NCBI GenBank assembly: GCA_932294295.1
Contig: OW028578.1
Location: 35,875,685-35,939,684, forward strand
DNA: 64,000 nt
Direction: 5' to 3'
DNA from: Alitta virens
Lineage: Eukaryota; Annelida; Polychaeta; Phyllodocida; Nereididae
Positions 32,212-44,000 of the stretch are shown here, one piece after another. The stretch's first letter is position 1, and each line of letters begins with the position of its first letter. The translations under genes and the position numbers were made by a program. Below the pieces are notes generated by a model. That model saw nothing but the letters and a program-made list of their open reading frames with translations. It searched no databases and had not been told where the DNA came from.

Positions 32212-32321
32212 CGTTTTTCATGTGTTTGGATAAATGCATGGAAAACGCATGGTTTTTGCCTCATTATAATTTGCTAGAAACCATGCATTTTCCGTGCATT
32301 TATCCTTCTCATGGAAAACAC
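32212..32321. repeat. Imperfect inverted repeat (hairpin)
   Basis: Arms of about 44 bp (32212-32255 and 32278-32321) around a 22-bp loop. The inner 28 bp (GGATAAATGCATGGAAAACG, then CATGGTTT) pair with two mismatches; pairing weakens outward. The size would suit either a small palindromic transposon relic or a microRNA-like precursor. Confidence 0.8.
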
Positions 32322-32885
32322 ACGTCGCACAGTTTGCCATGTATGCCATTATATCATTTGCTGGTATATGAATATTCACAAAACATTTGTGTTTTACACA
32401 TGGCGAAAATGTGCTTAACTAATTTGCTGACCTTTCGCTATTTTTAGTTCACCCTATGAATTTAAAAAAGGAAATATAAATGCGATTTTATTATTTAATG
32501 TTGTCTATACTTTTGTCTTCTTGCTCTGATGTCCACTTGGCAAAATACCAAATGTTTACTATTTCAAGAAAAAGAGCGTCATATTTTCTGGAATCTGGCA
32601 GACATTTTGATCAGTTTGAAGTCCAGCTTTAGAAGTGGTGTGTCATGTTTTAAAATTTTATACTGGGTGGTCTTAAAGCAAACCTTTATTGTGACGTGCC
32701 ACTGTACACAATTTTCTTGACGTATTTGTAGTTGCAACATACCTGCTGTCAGCAATTTTTAGGAACTTTTATTTATAAAAACTTCACAAGGTGACCTCTA
32801 AAAGGCCAAAATATGTAAATGCTGTCCTTGTGACATAATACATATAGTATATATAGGTTTTATGTCTCAATGGTACTTGGTCTGA
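32322..32885. other. Stretch without a supported gene
   Basis: Short open frames only; no repeat or signal noticed. Confidence 0.4.
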
Positions 32886-32889
32886 AGCT

Positions 32890-33015
32890 TAATTAGCTTA
32901 TATGACCAGCTGCCAGAGGCAGATGTCATGATGAGATGATACGGCATGGATACCACACTATATCAAACATTTACCCCATGGGTGGGGTATTTTACTTGTC
33001 TCAGCATAGACACCA
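32890..33015 (-). mobile_element. SINE copy (family B)
   Basis: On the plus strand TATATGACCAGCTGCCAGAG, GCAGATGTCATGATGAGATG and ATTTTACTTGTCTCAGCATA match, in reverse complement, the copy at 34820-35125. The tRNA-like head is not visible here. Confidence 0.8.
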
Positions 33016-33334
33016 AGCACAAGGCAAACATAATCATTTGATCATAATGTCACATCAAAATTATTCTTCCATGTTTTGGCTTTTAAAATAAAATAAAATA
33101 CAGATATCTACGTTTCTGTTACACAAAGAGGGAATATATATTTTTAAATGACATGGCAGTCACAGATAGTCGTGAACATACATTACTGAATGATGCTATA
33201 ATATGGCAAAGGAGAGTTCCTACAGATAAATTATTTCCATTTTAAAAAGTATCTTCTTATTTTTTTCCTGTTACTGCTGCAGCTGTGAGCTACTCCGAAT
33301 GCTTAATGTTCATCCAGTATGGGTATGTTGTACT

Positions 33335-33450
33335 GCAAAAGAGTATATTGGACAGCTACTAAGTATATTGTAAAGCTGCTAATTAAGATTGTTGGGCAGC
33401 TTCTAAGTATGTTGGATGACTGCTGTGTATGTTGGATGGCTGCGCATTGT
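33335..33450. repeat. Short minisatellite, ~24 bp units
   Basis: Variants of AAGTATGTTGGATGGCTGCT repeated about five times; gives the Gln/His/Ile-rich minus-strand frame here, which is not called as a gene. Confidence 0.75.
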
Positions 33451-34175
33451 ATTTGTAAAATGTGGAAAATTTGAGCAATGGTAGTGTGTATAATGGTTTT
33501 GTGGGTTTGCCTTAGCCAATATATATTTTCTTCATCCCACAAAACTCAATGTTGAACTTATCATCCACAATGGTATATATGGTATCATATCAAAACATTA
33601 CATAGCAAAAGGGTCCTATCCAGTTGCTACTAGTTGCGGTTACAACAAAAAAAATGTCAATACCCTACCATGTTTGTGCATGTAATTTAAAAACAAATTG
33701 ATACAAAGATGCATGCCTTATCAATGCACTTTTTGATGGCACCAATGTCAAGAATTCATATTAAAATATTCTAATTTGTACATATGTAAAGGTCATTGCT
33801 GAAAAATAGTTTGCACTGAGCAATTTAACCCTTTTAAAATAACTTAATAGATAAATAAAATATTGGAAATGTATCCCAGCTTGGTACGACATTATCTGAT
33901 GTCAAGTTCATGCGAAAAAAGGTTCTTAAATGTTCAATATGGAACCTAGGGCTTCCATATGGAACCTGAATTTTTGAAAGTTCATGTAAAGGTTCCGAAT
34001 GGTTCTTGAAGGTTCAATGTGCATTTAGTTGGCTAAAAGTGCAACAACAACAACAAAAACAACAACAACATGGCATCCAACACCTGCCATGCTAAGTATT
34101 CATTAAAGAAAATTAGAAAATGCTATATTTCACTATCATAAATCTGTATATGTTATGTTGAATGCTACTTTTACA
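33451..34175. other. Stretch without a supported gene
   Basis: Near 33915-34015 the motifs GGTTC and GAACC alternate in a small cluster. Otherwise unremarkable AT-rich DNA. Confidence 0.4.
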
Positions 34176-34177
34176 AA

Positions 34178-34210
34178 GTATACAGTGGATTGCAAAAGTG
34201 TTCGTGCCTC
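34178..34210 (+). mobile_element. Solo Tc1/mariner-like terminal repeat
   Basis: TA followed by CAGTGGATTGCAAAAGTGTT and CGTGCC, the form of many Tc1/mariner ends. No matching inverted end or transposase was found within the next kilobase. Confidence 0.4.
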
Positions 34211-34249
34211 TAGATTTTGCAGGTAGTTATGACAGCTATAATATATATA

Positions 34250-34520
34250 TATATTTTACATGAAAAATAATGGGCTATCGGCTGACTATAAATTTATATA
34301 GGACAAAACGGGACATGAAAGTAACACTAATGTTTTGGAGGTGATAAATCACCACATGTTGTAAATGTGCAAGCCACTTTGCAACTGTTATGTAATGTTT
34401 CGTATGAAATAGCAAATTGTTTCATTGTTGCACTGCATTTTCCATCAAATTTTATATGAAGTTTCTGAAATTCATTTTTGAAAAACATTTTACATGAAAA
34501 ATAATGGACTATCGGCTGCC
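34250..34520. repeat. Direct repeat pair
   Basis: A ~33-bp segment (TTTTACATGAAAAATAATGG then CTATCGGCTG) occurs at about 34254 and 34489. Confidence 0.8.
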
Positions 34521-34664
34521 TGGCTGAAAATATGAGGGACTCTGGTAAAACGATAAATTGACACTAAAAGCATCAAAATGACATCTTATTTTCAAAAGCC
34601 AATCTTTGGATCTTGTTAACTATTGCAAAATATTCTTAGAATTTTCATTAAAACTTTGGGCCTC

Positions 34665-34679
34665 GGGGGGGGGGGGGGG
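34665..34679. repeat. G15 homopolymer
   Basis: Fifteen Gs; faces a C17 run at 35162-35178. Could form G-quadruplex structures; length is also prone to sequencing error. Confidence 0.95.
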
Positions 34680-34819
34680 CGCATGTAAAAAGTGTATATA
34701 CCCCCTGCCCAATGCTGTTACAATGACAGATATGGTCAGTAAATCGAACTGCAGTTGGAAAAATTGCCTGACCCTAACAGCAGAAATATTACATACCGTA
34801 AAATATGCCCTGGAATTGA

Positions 34820-35125
34820 TATCACATATTTTGATGCTAAAGGCCTGATGGTCAAGACAACCCCGAATTCCACATTGGCCAGCTTAGACGCAGGTCTCGG
34901 GTTTAATCCCTTTATTAAATTAACTGTGCCTTGCTCTGACTTGACTTGGCACTGGCGGTACCCCCTCTGGATCCGCTTGTACTCCGTGTCTATGCTGAAG
35001 CAAGTAAAATTCCCCATTTCTACGGTAAATGTGTGGCATGGTGTGAACTCCAAGCCTTATCATCTCATCATTATGTCTGCCACTGGCAGCTCGTCATATA
35101 AGCTTCAAACCCAGTAGCATTGGGG
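34820..35125 (+). mobile_element. tRNA-derived SINE (family B), longest copy
   Basis: A degenerate tRNA-like head (GGCCTGATGGTCAAGAC near 34842, B-box-like CGGGTTTAATCCC near 34898) is followed by a body with GTCTATGCTGAAGCAAGTAA and the core TTATCATCTCATCATTATGT, then CTGCCACTGGCAGCTCGTCA. The core and body recur at 10915, 21245, 32890 and 40345. Confidence 0.7.
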
Positions 35126-35161
35126 TTTAATCCCTTCCCCTTGGCCCGTAATATATTTTAA

Positions 35162-35178
35162 CCCCCCCCCCCCCCCCC
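35162..35178. repeat. C17 homopolymer
   Basis: Seventeen Cs immediately after the SINE, complementary to the G15 run 480 bp upstream. Confidence 0.95.
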
Positions 35179-35227
35179 TCGTTAATGTTTGGCTAGTCAA
35201 AAGTCGCTGGGTTAGTAACAGCAAATA

Positions 35228-35325
35228 TGTTGTTCACACTTTCAGGTGCTTTCACAGTTTCCAGCTAGGGGCCCTCGAGACTCGAGGGTAGGCCTAACGA
35301 ACACAGACTGCAGACAGATTCCTAG
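35228..35325 (+). other. Candidate non-coding first exon
   Basis: The stretch contains a GGGCCCTCGAGACTCGAGGG palindrome-like sequence and ends in a good donor (CCTAG then GTATGTTG). No start codon frame of note. It may begin the plus-strand transcript whose later exons lie at 37852, 40833 and 41347; the 5' limit is a guess. Confidence 0.25.
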
Positions 35326-35329
35326 GTAT

Positions 35330-37390
35330 GTTGTTGTTTTGTAATTTAACAATTCATTGCATGCTAAATTTTAATAACAATTTACACAAGATGATTATTA
35401 TTATAGGCCTACCTAATTTACAAAGCGCCGTATTAAAAGTACATCCAAATCTGCTTTTGTGCACTTTACAATTATGAAATGGTGTATTTACTTAAATTAT
35501 GAAACACAGATGCTTGGGTTCAGTGAATTTTTAATGATTTCTGTGATATTTGGTCTTCACTCAGCTTTGATTACGACCTATGTTAAATCTGTATAGGCCT
35601 ATATATTCTATGGTGTAGCACGTTTTGAACTTTTTCCTAGTTTCTTAACCAAATGAGTATCATATCACTTGTTTTTGGTAAGTGATTTAAGAAGTTCCTG
35701 AGTTAACAGTTCATTGATCGAAACACTAGATGCTCCAAGTAAATTGTAATGATTTCTTTTGATATGTTTTGCGGTGAATGTTTTCAACAAATATATGTTG
35801 AAGGCCTATCATGTAAAATGCCCAGCAACTCAACAAAAGCTTAATATATACTTACATTATTTCATTCCCTTGAAAACTGGTGTGATTTAAAGAAAAATCC
35901 ATTATGAATTTCTGCTTGTGATGCTGCTGTGGGCATCTGGCTATGGCCAGTTGAGTGACACACCCCCACTCTGACCTATAAAATCACTATTCTCTCCCTT
36001 TCTTAAGTGAAACAGTGTAATAACACAAATTGGATTTGTCAATTGCTCTTTATGTTTCTGATAGCTGATTGCATTTGAAACTGTACACTGTAATTAATTA
36101 CAAGGAATTACAAATAGGCCACCGTTAAAATGAAATTATTTATCAAACTGTTTTAAACTCCAGATATGCAGTTCAAAAATGTTACAAACACTGAACCCGC
36201 CAATTATGTATGTTAATGAAATATGATTATACATGTTTTTGATTTGGATCTGAATTATTTTATTAGATTTGCAAATTATGTCACATTTTTCTCAGTTTTT
36301 TTGTTTTTTTTTGCTGCAAATTACAGAAAACTACTTAAAGTATTTAGGTATATAAAAAGAACACAAAATAATTCTATGCAACTTATAGCAGAAAAGTTTG
36401 AAATATATATATTATGCTTTTTCATAGTATGACTAACAAACAAAGGTCTCTTTTTATAATTACTAATACTATAGATGGTGCAAGTGGTTGATTTGCAGAC
36501 AGTCGTGGGTAGCTAGGCAAGAGTAGCGATGATCTATGGAAAAGTACATTTTATAGCACGTTCGGCAATAAATACAAAGACATAAACTTATATGAGCTAT
36601 TACAATTAGTTGTAATATTTTGACATGATACCTTGTCAGTATCTGTTGCCAGCAACTAATACCCTTTAGTCTGTAAAAATAGATCAATTCATTTTTTTTT
36701 TTTTTTGCATGCAAGGGTTAAGAGAGTTTTTCTTGTTATATTTAGTAACTTGGCAGTTGTTGCATTTTTCTGTGTTTCCAGTGCTTTTGTGAAATGTTCT
36801 TGCAGCAAAGTAATATGACTCAGCACATTAAATAAAAAGTACAACACATAACTGGGTAAAGCTAAAGGCTGTTTAAAAAGTAACTGTTATGGATGACTTA
36901 TTATTCTTAAAGTAAAGAGCATGACTTGCAGTGTTGTCATCAAAGGTTTTGATTTTGATTTCTAGAAATTAAGAAATTTTCGTTTATAATTTCGGTTTGG
37001 TTTTGTTTCCTACCTGAACATCTATGTAGCTTTAAAATTAAGTTTAATGAAATGTGAAGACTTGCAGTGTTGTCAAACCCTGAACAATCTAAGGCAAGGA
37101 ACATGTTCATGTGCTTTTTTTCTCATCATAGCCTGGAAATTGAGAAGTTCCTAAGTTAACTGTTTGACACATTATGGTTTTATTTCATAACTTGAAATTA
37201 AGACATTTTTCACAATTTGTACTAAGTTCTTCTACTTTAAGCTCATCTGTTTGTCAAACAGACAAGTTAAGAATTGTTCAATTAGAAGAAATAGTTACTC
37301 TGGGGGTATGATGAAAGCATGGTAACTTTTATGAGTGAAGCGCATAGCATGGGCTGGTGCTGTTATTCAGTTGGGGGTCTGAAAGTTGTA
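35330..37390. other. AT-rich stretch, no supported gene
   Basis: Short hydrophobic frames and a T14 run near 36693-36706; nothing with domain or splice support. Confidence 0.45.
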
Positions 37391-37394
37391 TGGT

Positions 37395-37735
37395 TGTCTT
37401 GGAGTAATTACCCTCTGATGGGTAAAATGCTAAACTTCAGTTCAGGTTATCAGTTTCGATTTGGTTTGTATACCTTACAGGGTCTTTGTATCATGTTATA
37501 ACATTTATCGGTTTGCTGTGGGGCAATTACCCCATCATGGGGTAAAATTCTATAACTGCTGGTTGAGTGATCAGATTTGCTTCACATTTGGTTTGCACAC
37601 TCTATACAGCGTGTTAGCATCATGTTCTAACACTATCGTGTTGCCATGGGGTAATAACCCCATGATGTGGTGAAATACTACAACTATTGTTTATGTGATC
37701 AAATTTTTGCATACTCTACAGGATGTTAGCATCAT
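37395..37735. repeat. Tandem repeat, three diverged ~122-128 bp units
   Basis: Units aligned by TAATTACCC/CAATTACCCC...GGGTAAAAT near 37404, 37523 and 37651, followed by a GTGATCAG-like segment and a TGTTAGCATCATGTT-like segment. The two short + frames across it are repeat by-products. Confidence 0.8.
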
Positions 37736-37851
37736 CTATCTATATGAATAGATAAACCCCAAATTGTGCGTCTATGCATGTGGTCGTTTTGTCTGTACAA
37801 AGTTAAAATCTCAAATTAACTAAAATTCAATTTGTTTGCACTTATTTTCAG

Positions 37852-38085
37852 GTCACAGTTGGTGGGCATGAAGTAGATAGACCCCTCCATCAGCAGTCGA
37901 CTCCCATGAACTGACCTAATCAGAAGTTACTGAGTCATCCATCTCAAAATCACAAAGTCCTCGGGTCAAGAATACTACAATTACATAAGTGCAATCAAAG
38001 TTCCTATGGCTGGGTTTTGAGTTTGACCATGTTACCCTTTTCAGTTAAAAATAATGTCCCATTAAATCTAAAGTCCCCCAAATAT
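37852..38085 (+). other. Candidate internal non-coding exon
   Basis: Good acceptor (TGCACTTATTTTCAG) at 37851 and a possible donor (ATAT then GTAAGA) after 38085. All frames have early stops, so it would be untranslated. Confidence 0.25.
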
Positions 38086-38616
38086 GTAAGACAACCTCTT
38101 AAACTGAGGTCACCTTGAATTTTGACACATTTTGACACAAGGTTATCCATGTTAGTTCTTCTATTCAAGAACGATATTACTCATTTTGAATAAACCCAAG
38201 TTAGACAATGTTTATAATGAATCTGGAGTTAATGGCACAATTTCAAACACTCATTGCAATATCAGACATAAAATCCTTGGTGGAATTTTTGTCTGGGAAA
38301 TAATGATTGCAGAGACAATTACACCAAAGAATAAGTAATAGCTCCAGTTTGGTAAATGCCTGTAAATGACAGTACTTCTATATTTTGTTTTTGGTTTTCG
38401 ATATGGAAGACCCTATGTACAGCAGCCAATTAATCTACCAATTAAAATGCAAGATGGAAAGGAAAAAGGTATCAGAAACTAAATCTTAACCTAACAGATA
38501 TCTCTACACCAGAGAAGGGTGTTTAGCTGGTGATGCTGGGAGAGTGCTAATTGCAGTTGAGGTATGTGATATGAAAAAAAGAGAAATAATGTCCTCTTCA
38601 GTGTAGGAAGCCATAA

Positions 38617-40262
38617 CTATTGGGTTGAGCTGACCAACAATTTGTCCATTTATGTAATGCCCCAAAGTTATAAGAATTATTCATAACATTTTCTATAATT
38701 TTTGCAGTCTTTAGTCACTCTAATTGAATTCCTGTGATAAATTTTTGTAATTGTGAAGCTGTTTATTTAATGCTAATATTTTAAGGCAAACTGAGAATAT
38801 AGCTTGAGGCACCTGACCCACATGGAGCATACACCATACAAGCCAAATCCCATGAGTGACACTCGCTACGAGCAATCATATCTAAGGTTGAGCAAGTGGG
38901 TAACCTCTGTGTTGGTGTCAAGGTATCTCAACCTTAAGTGCTCATTTTACAGTTTTTTAGGCTATGAATTGTGAGATTTTTCGCAGAGGTGATCTGTTGT
39001 ATTTTTTGCATTTATATACAGAGAATTCAATTGGTTGTGCTTTTTTTCCCTGAAGTTTACAGAACTGTTTACATTTAAGTATGACGTGTGCCACCCAGTG
39101 TCCGCAAAATCAATGGACACTGGATTTTACAGACGTATGAATTAAGTATTACAGATTTACTTTGATGTGATTGATTAATGTAAAGAGATCTACAAAGTAA
39201 CCAAAATATAGCAACAATACACAATGTAACAAAAATAATGGACCAGACATGAACAATGCTCATTATATTGCAGAAGACTAGAGATTTTACCTTTTTTTGG
39301 GTATATTTATTTTTAATAATCATATATTTTTACCTTAAAGATATCAGTTCAATCGAAAAGTTGGCAATAGCAGAACTCCACTTCTAGAAATGATAAAAAT
39401 ATGCAGTTTTATACTAACCCTTTGAAATTCTTTTTTGCATAACTGCTTGGTTTTTTTTTTCATTATTTTTGTAACTACTGGGTTGAGCTGACCAACAATT
39501 TGTCCATTTATGTGCTGCACCGAAGTAATAAGAATTATTCATAAAATATTCTATAGTTTTCGCAGTCTTCAGTCACTCTAATTGAATTCCTGTGATAAAT
39601 TTTTGTCATTGTGAAGCTGTTTATTTAATGCTAATATTTTAAGGCAAATTGAGCATATAGCTTGAGGCACCTGACCCACACGGAGCATACACCATACAAG
39701 CCAAATCCCATGAGTGACACTCGCTACGAGCAATCATATCTAAGGTTGAGCAAGTGGGTAACCTCTGTGTTGGTGTCAAGGTATCTCAACCTTAAGTGCT
39801 CATTTTACAGTTTTTCAGGCTATGAATTGTGAGATTTTTCGCAGAGGTGATCTGTTGTAATTTTTGCATTTAATATTCACAAGGAATTCAATTGGTTGTG
39901 CTTTTTTTTTCCTGAAGTTTACAGAACTGTTTACATTTAAATATGACGTGTGCCACCCCGTGTCCGCAAAGTCGCATGGACACTGGATTTTACAGACGTA
40001 TGAATTAAGTATTACAGATTTACTTTTGATGTGATTGATTAATGTACAAAGATCTACCAAGTAACCAAAATATAGCAACAATACACAATGTAACAAAAAT
40101 AATGGACCAGACATAAACAATACTCATTATTTTTTGATAATCATATATTTACCTTAAAGATATCAGTTCACTCCAAAAGTTGGCAATAGCAGAAACCACT
40201 TCTAGAAATGATAGAAATATGCAGTTTTATACCAACCCTTTGAAAATCTTTTGTGCATAACT
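38617..40262. repeat. Direct tandem duplication, 858-bp offset
   Basis: Segment from 38617 to about 39440 recurs from about 39475 to 40262 (for example TGGGTTGAGCTGACCAACAA at 38621 and 39479) with scattered substitutions and an indel of ~50 bp near 39290/40130. Minus-strand frames at 39075-39323 and 39815-40120 are copies of the same unsupported hydrophobic frame. Confidence 0.95.
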
Positions 40263-40344
40263 ATTCAATTTTCTTTTACTCATTCTTTGCATCCTCTTTA
40301 TGTTCTAATGTCTCAATGCTGCTGAACTTGTACCTTAGTCATTT

Positions 40345-40460
40345 TATATGACCAGCTGCCAGAGGCCGATGTAATGATGAGATGATAGGCTTTAAGTTCA
40401 TACCATGTTACACATCAACCCTTTAGGTTTTACTTGCCTCAGCCTAAACAGGACACACCA
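40345..40460 (-). mobile_element. SINE copy (family B)
   Basis: Plus strand has TATATGACCAGCTGCCAGAG and GATGTAATGATGAGATGATA, then TTTTACTTGCCTCAGCCTA; same order as at 32890. Confidence 0.8.
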
Positions 40461-40832
40461 GCCTTAAATTCTTATACTTTTGTTTAACAATGTTGTATTT
40501 TGATGTTTAAGTATATTAACCTGCGTGCGAAAACTAATTGTGAGAATTTAGTCAGAGAAAGCACTCAAATGTCAGAATTGAAATTATTTTGTGTTTAACC
40601 ATTAAAAATAAATTTCGATTTAAAGAATCTCTAGAAATCTTTTCTGAAACAGGCGCTATACAAATTTATATATTTATTATTATTTTACTTAAACTTGTAT
40701 GATCACTAGAGTAGCGCCAAAGTTAAAAACAAGAACTGAAAATGAACAATTAATTGATATTACTAATTATTAGGGAATACCACATGATTAAAATGACAAC
40801 TCTTACTATGCTTTAATCCATGTCTGTTTCAG

Positions 40833-40956
40833 GCAAAGGGGTTATGTAATGGAACAATATCACACTGATTATGATGATGAACCAATGGATGTGAACTAAT
40901 TTAACAGTGTTTACAACGCCTCGACTTACCACCAAAGGAAACCCAACCTAGTTTAG
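40833..40956 (+). CDS. Candidate exon with short acidic C-terminus
   Basis: Acceptor CATGTCTGTTTCAG at 40832 and donor TTTAG then GTGAGTGTC after 40956. One frame is open from the acceptor: QRGYVMEQYHTDYDDEPMD, then VN and TAA at 40897-40899. The donor lying 57 bp after the stop would mark the mRNA for nonsense-mediated decay unless the exon is alternative. An alternative donor (GGAT then GTGAAC) would splice before the stop. Confidence 0.35.
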
Positions 40957-41346
40957 GTGAGTGTCGTTTGGACAAATACTTAACTTAAAGGCTTCAATGG
41001 CTTTGACTGTAACCAATGGCTTTGACTGTAACCAATGATGTCATCATAGGATAAAATGATCTGAGTGGGTATTGACCCTTATAGGGTGTTAGCACATCAC
41101 AGTGTTTCCTAATGCAGACAATTACTGGTCACATGAAGGAAAGTTTCATTCCTTGGACCTCGGGATCATTCATCGCTGGGACTACTGTAACTTTTTAATC
41201 CATAAACTTAATTAACTGTATCTTATTTTCTATGTAGCTTGTCTGTGTAGCAGTAAATATGCATTTGACAATCCTCATATTTTGATTATATCATGTATAA
41301 TTGTAATTTGAAACAATAATAAACATTCTGCTTTGTACTTATGCAG

Positions 41347-42020
41347 TCGAGGATGACAAGGAAGATGGAGATGAGACTGGAAATGAAGAAGATGAAGAAA
41401 TATTTCTTGATGGACATTCTGACTGGTTAAGAAGAATATATTGATATATATATATGGTCTGAATATTGGGATTGGTCTTGTGGGTTTGTTGTAAGTCTGT
41501 TATTTGTTCTTAAACACATCATTGTCACAGATGAGGTATTGCATGTATTTTACATATACTATTTGCAGTTATTATATCCCCAATATTTCGGAACTCATCT
41601 TAATGATCAGAGTCTTGGGAGGGGCAGGGAGGCACAGTGCACCCTGTCATCCTCGGTCCTTATTGGCCTAAAAATGTGCTAATTGGCCTAAAGATGTGCC
41701 ATCTTTGATACTGAAGTTAGTCATCAGCACCCAAACCACAAAAAATTGCTAGCTCCTTTAAAGTGATGGAATTTTGTATTAGGCCTTGTTTGTAAAAACA
41801 CTAGCCTGACTACTTCCAGTTGTAACAGCTGCAGTGGAAGCTATGCTATACAGTCAAGTCAAATATTATTCATACACTTTTTTAACTCATCTGTTTTTCT
41901 AACATGCGAGTTATTGTTGTCACTTTGTCAGCGTTGTTGGCTTTGGTGTCGTTGGCTACATTAGCGCCTTCTGATTATGGCTTTTCATTGAGTTCTTCAA
42001 TAAAAGAAAGATTAATTCTG
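41347..42020 (+). CDS. Candidate last exon, acidic C-terminal tail
   Basis: Acceptor TTTGTACTTATGCAG at 41346 opens EDDKEDGDETGNEEDEEIFL followed by DGHSDWLRRIY and TGA at 41442-41444. The rest would be 3' UTR to an AATAAA at 41999-42004. A second frame across the same exon is also open (SRMTRKMEMRLEMKKMKKYF), so the coding frame is uncertain. The family is not recognisable from an acidic tail. Confidence 0.4.
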
Positions 42021-42419
42021 GGGATATGATATTTTGATGGCAGCATGATTATATTTCTGAATGAAGAATGGAACATAGAATTTTATTCGGGGTTGGGGTT
42101 GCCATGCGGAAAAATGCTATAACTTTGCTTTGAATTTGAAGTCAGTGTAACTATTTAAAATTCATAGCTATTCAATCTTCTTCTTCTTCTTCTTTAGTGG
42201 TAAATACTTCTTGTGTGGAAATATCTTCATCTGGGGTGAAGTAGCACGACATTCCCAAAATTTGCAAACTATCTACTATTCCATTGAAAATTCCACTCAA
42301 GTCTACAAGCCATTCTCAGACTGGATACTTCTCCTTCTTAAATTGAGGAGATACATTCAGCCATCAGGTGTAGTTCAACAATAGAGTGGTTATTGTCGAA
42401 CAAAATTATAATTAATTGG

Positions 42420-44000
42420 ATTCTAGTTATTATTATTATTACGATTCACCATCACTATAGTGAATCATATTGTTTTTGTTAAGATTATTATTATTATGAT
42501 GATTCGCCATCACTATGGTGAATCATATTGTTTTTGTTAAAATTATTATTAATATGATGATTTGCCATCACTATGGTGAATCATATTGTTTTTGTTAAAA
42601 TTATTATTAATATGATGATTTGCCATCACTATGGTGAATCATATTGTTTTTGTAATTATTTTTATTGTTAATCTTCGCAACCAAATTTTAATCCTACCGG
42701 GAAAAACAAAATACATTAATACGAATGACCTCTGGTCAAAGGTCAAGGTCACAGGTGACCTCAAATTTTCGAATTTAAAATGGCTGTTTCTCTTCTAATT
42801 TTGATCAATGAGTTTCCATCATGAAGTTGTACAAATTGTCAGGGGCCATTTCAGATGACCTCTGGTTAAAGGTCTACACTACAATATGGTGAATCATTTC
42901 TATCTGTTCCCCTGGAACAGAATGGAGTCTTGTTATTATTATTATTATGATTTACCATCACTATTGTGAATCATATTGTTTTTATTAAAATTATTATTAA
43001 TATGATGATTTGCCATCACTTTGGTGAATCATATTGTTTTTGTAATTATTATTATTGTTAATCTTCGCCAACAAATTTTAATCCTACCGGGAAAAACGAA
43101 ATACATCAATACGAATGACCTCTGGTCAAAGGTCAAGGTCACAGGTGACCTCAAATTGACGATTTTAAAACGGCTGTTTCTCCTTTAATTTTGATCAATG
43201 AGTTTCCAGCATGAAGTTGCACGAATTGTCAGGGGCCATTTCAGATGACCTCGGGTTAAAGGACTACACTACGGTATGGTGAATCATTTCTATCTGTTCC
43301 CTTGGAACAGAATGGAGTCTAGCTTTGATTATTATTAGGATTCACCATCACTAGAGTGAATCATATTGTTTTTGTCATAAGTATTATTATTATTGGTAAT
43401 CTTCGCCAACAAATTTTGGTCCCACCGGGAAAAAACGAAATACATTAATACGAATGACCTCCGGTCAAAGGTCAAGGTCACAGGTGTCCTCAAATTTTCG
43501 AATTTAAAATGGCTGTTTCTCTTGTAATTTTGATCAATGAGTTTCCAGCATGAAGTTGTACGAATTGTCAGGGGCCATTTCAGATGACCTCGGGTTAAAG
43601 GACTACACTACGGTATGGTGAATCATTTCTATCTGTTCCCTTGGAACAGAATGGAGTCTAGCTTTGATTATTATTAGGATTCACCATCACTAGAGTGAAT
43701 CATATTGTTTTTGTTATAAGTATTATTATTATTGGTAATCTTCGCCAACAAATTTTGGTCCCACCGGGAAAAAACGAAATACATTAATACGAATGACCTC
43801 CGGTCAAAGGTCAAGGTCACAGGTGACCTCAAATTTTCGAATTTAAAATGGCTGTTTCTCTTGTAATTTTGATCAATGAGTTTCCAGCATGAAGTTGTAC
43901 GAATTGTCAGGGGCCATTTCAGATGACCTCTGGTTAAAGGACTACACTACGGTATGGTCAATCATTTCTATCTGTTCCCTTGGAACAAAATGGAGTCTTG
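42420..44000. repeat. Satellite, long ancestral-type monomers (~335-390 bp)
   Basis: Monomers carry a palindromic block (GATTCACCATCACTA ... GTGAATCATATTG), a TTCGCCAACAAATTTT block, AATGACCTCTGGTCAAAGGT followed by CAAGGTCACAGGTGACC, a TCAGGGGCCATTTCAGATGA block and a CTGTTCCCTTGGAACAGAAT palindrome. At 42440-42655 the palindromic block alone is repeated four times with a ~59-bp period. Confidence 0.95.

Noticed and set aside
39075..40120. Hydrophobic 82- and 101-codon minus-strand frames
   Set aside because: The two are copies of one segment in the tandem duplication, with no conservation pattern suggesting coding selection.
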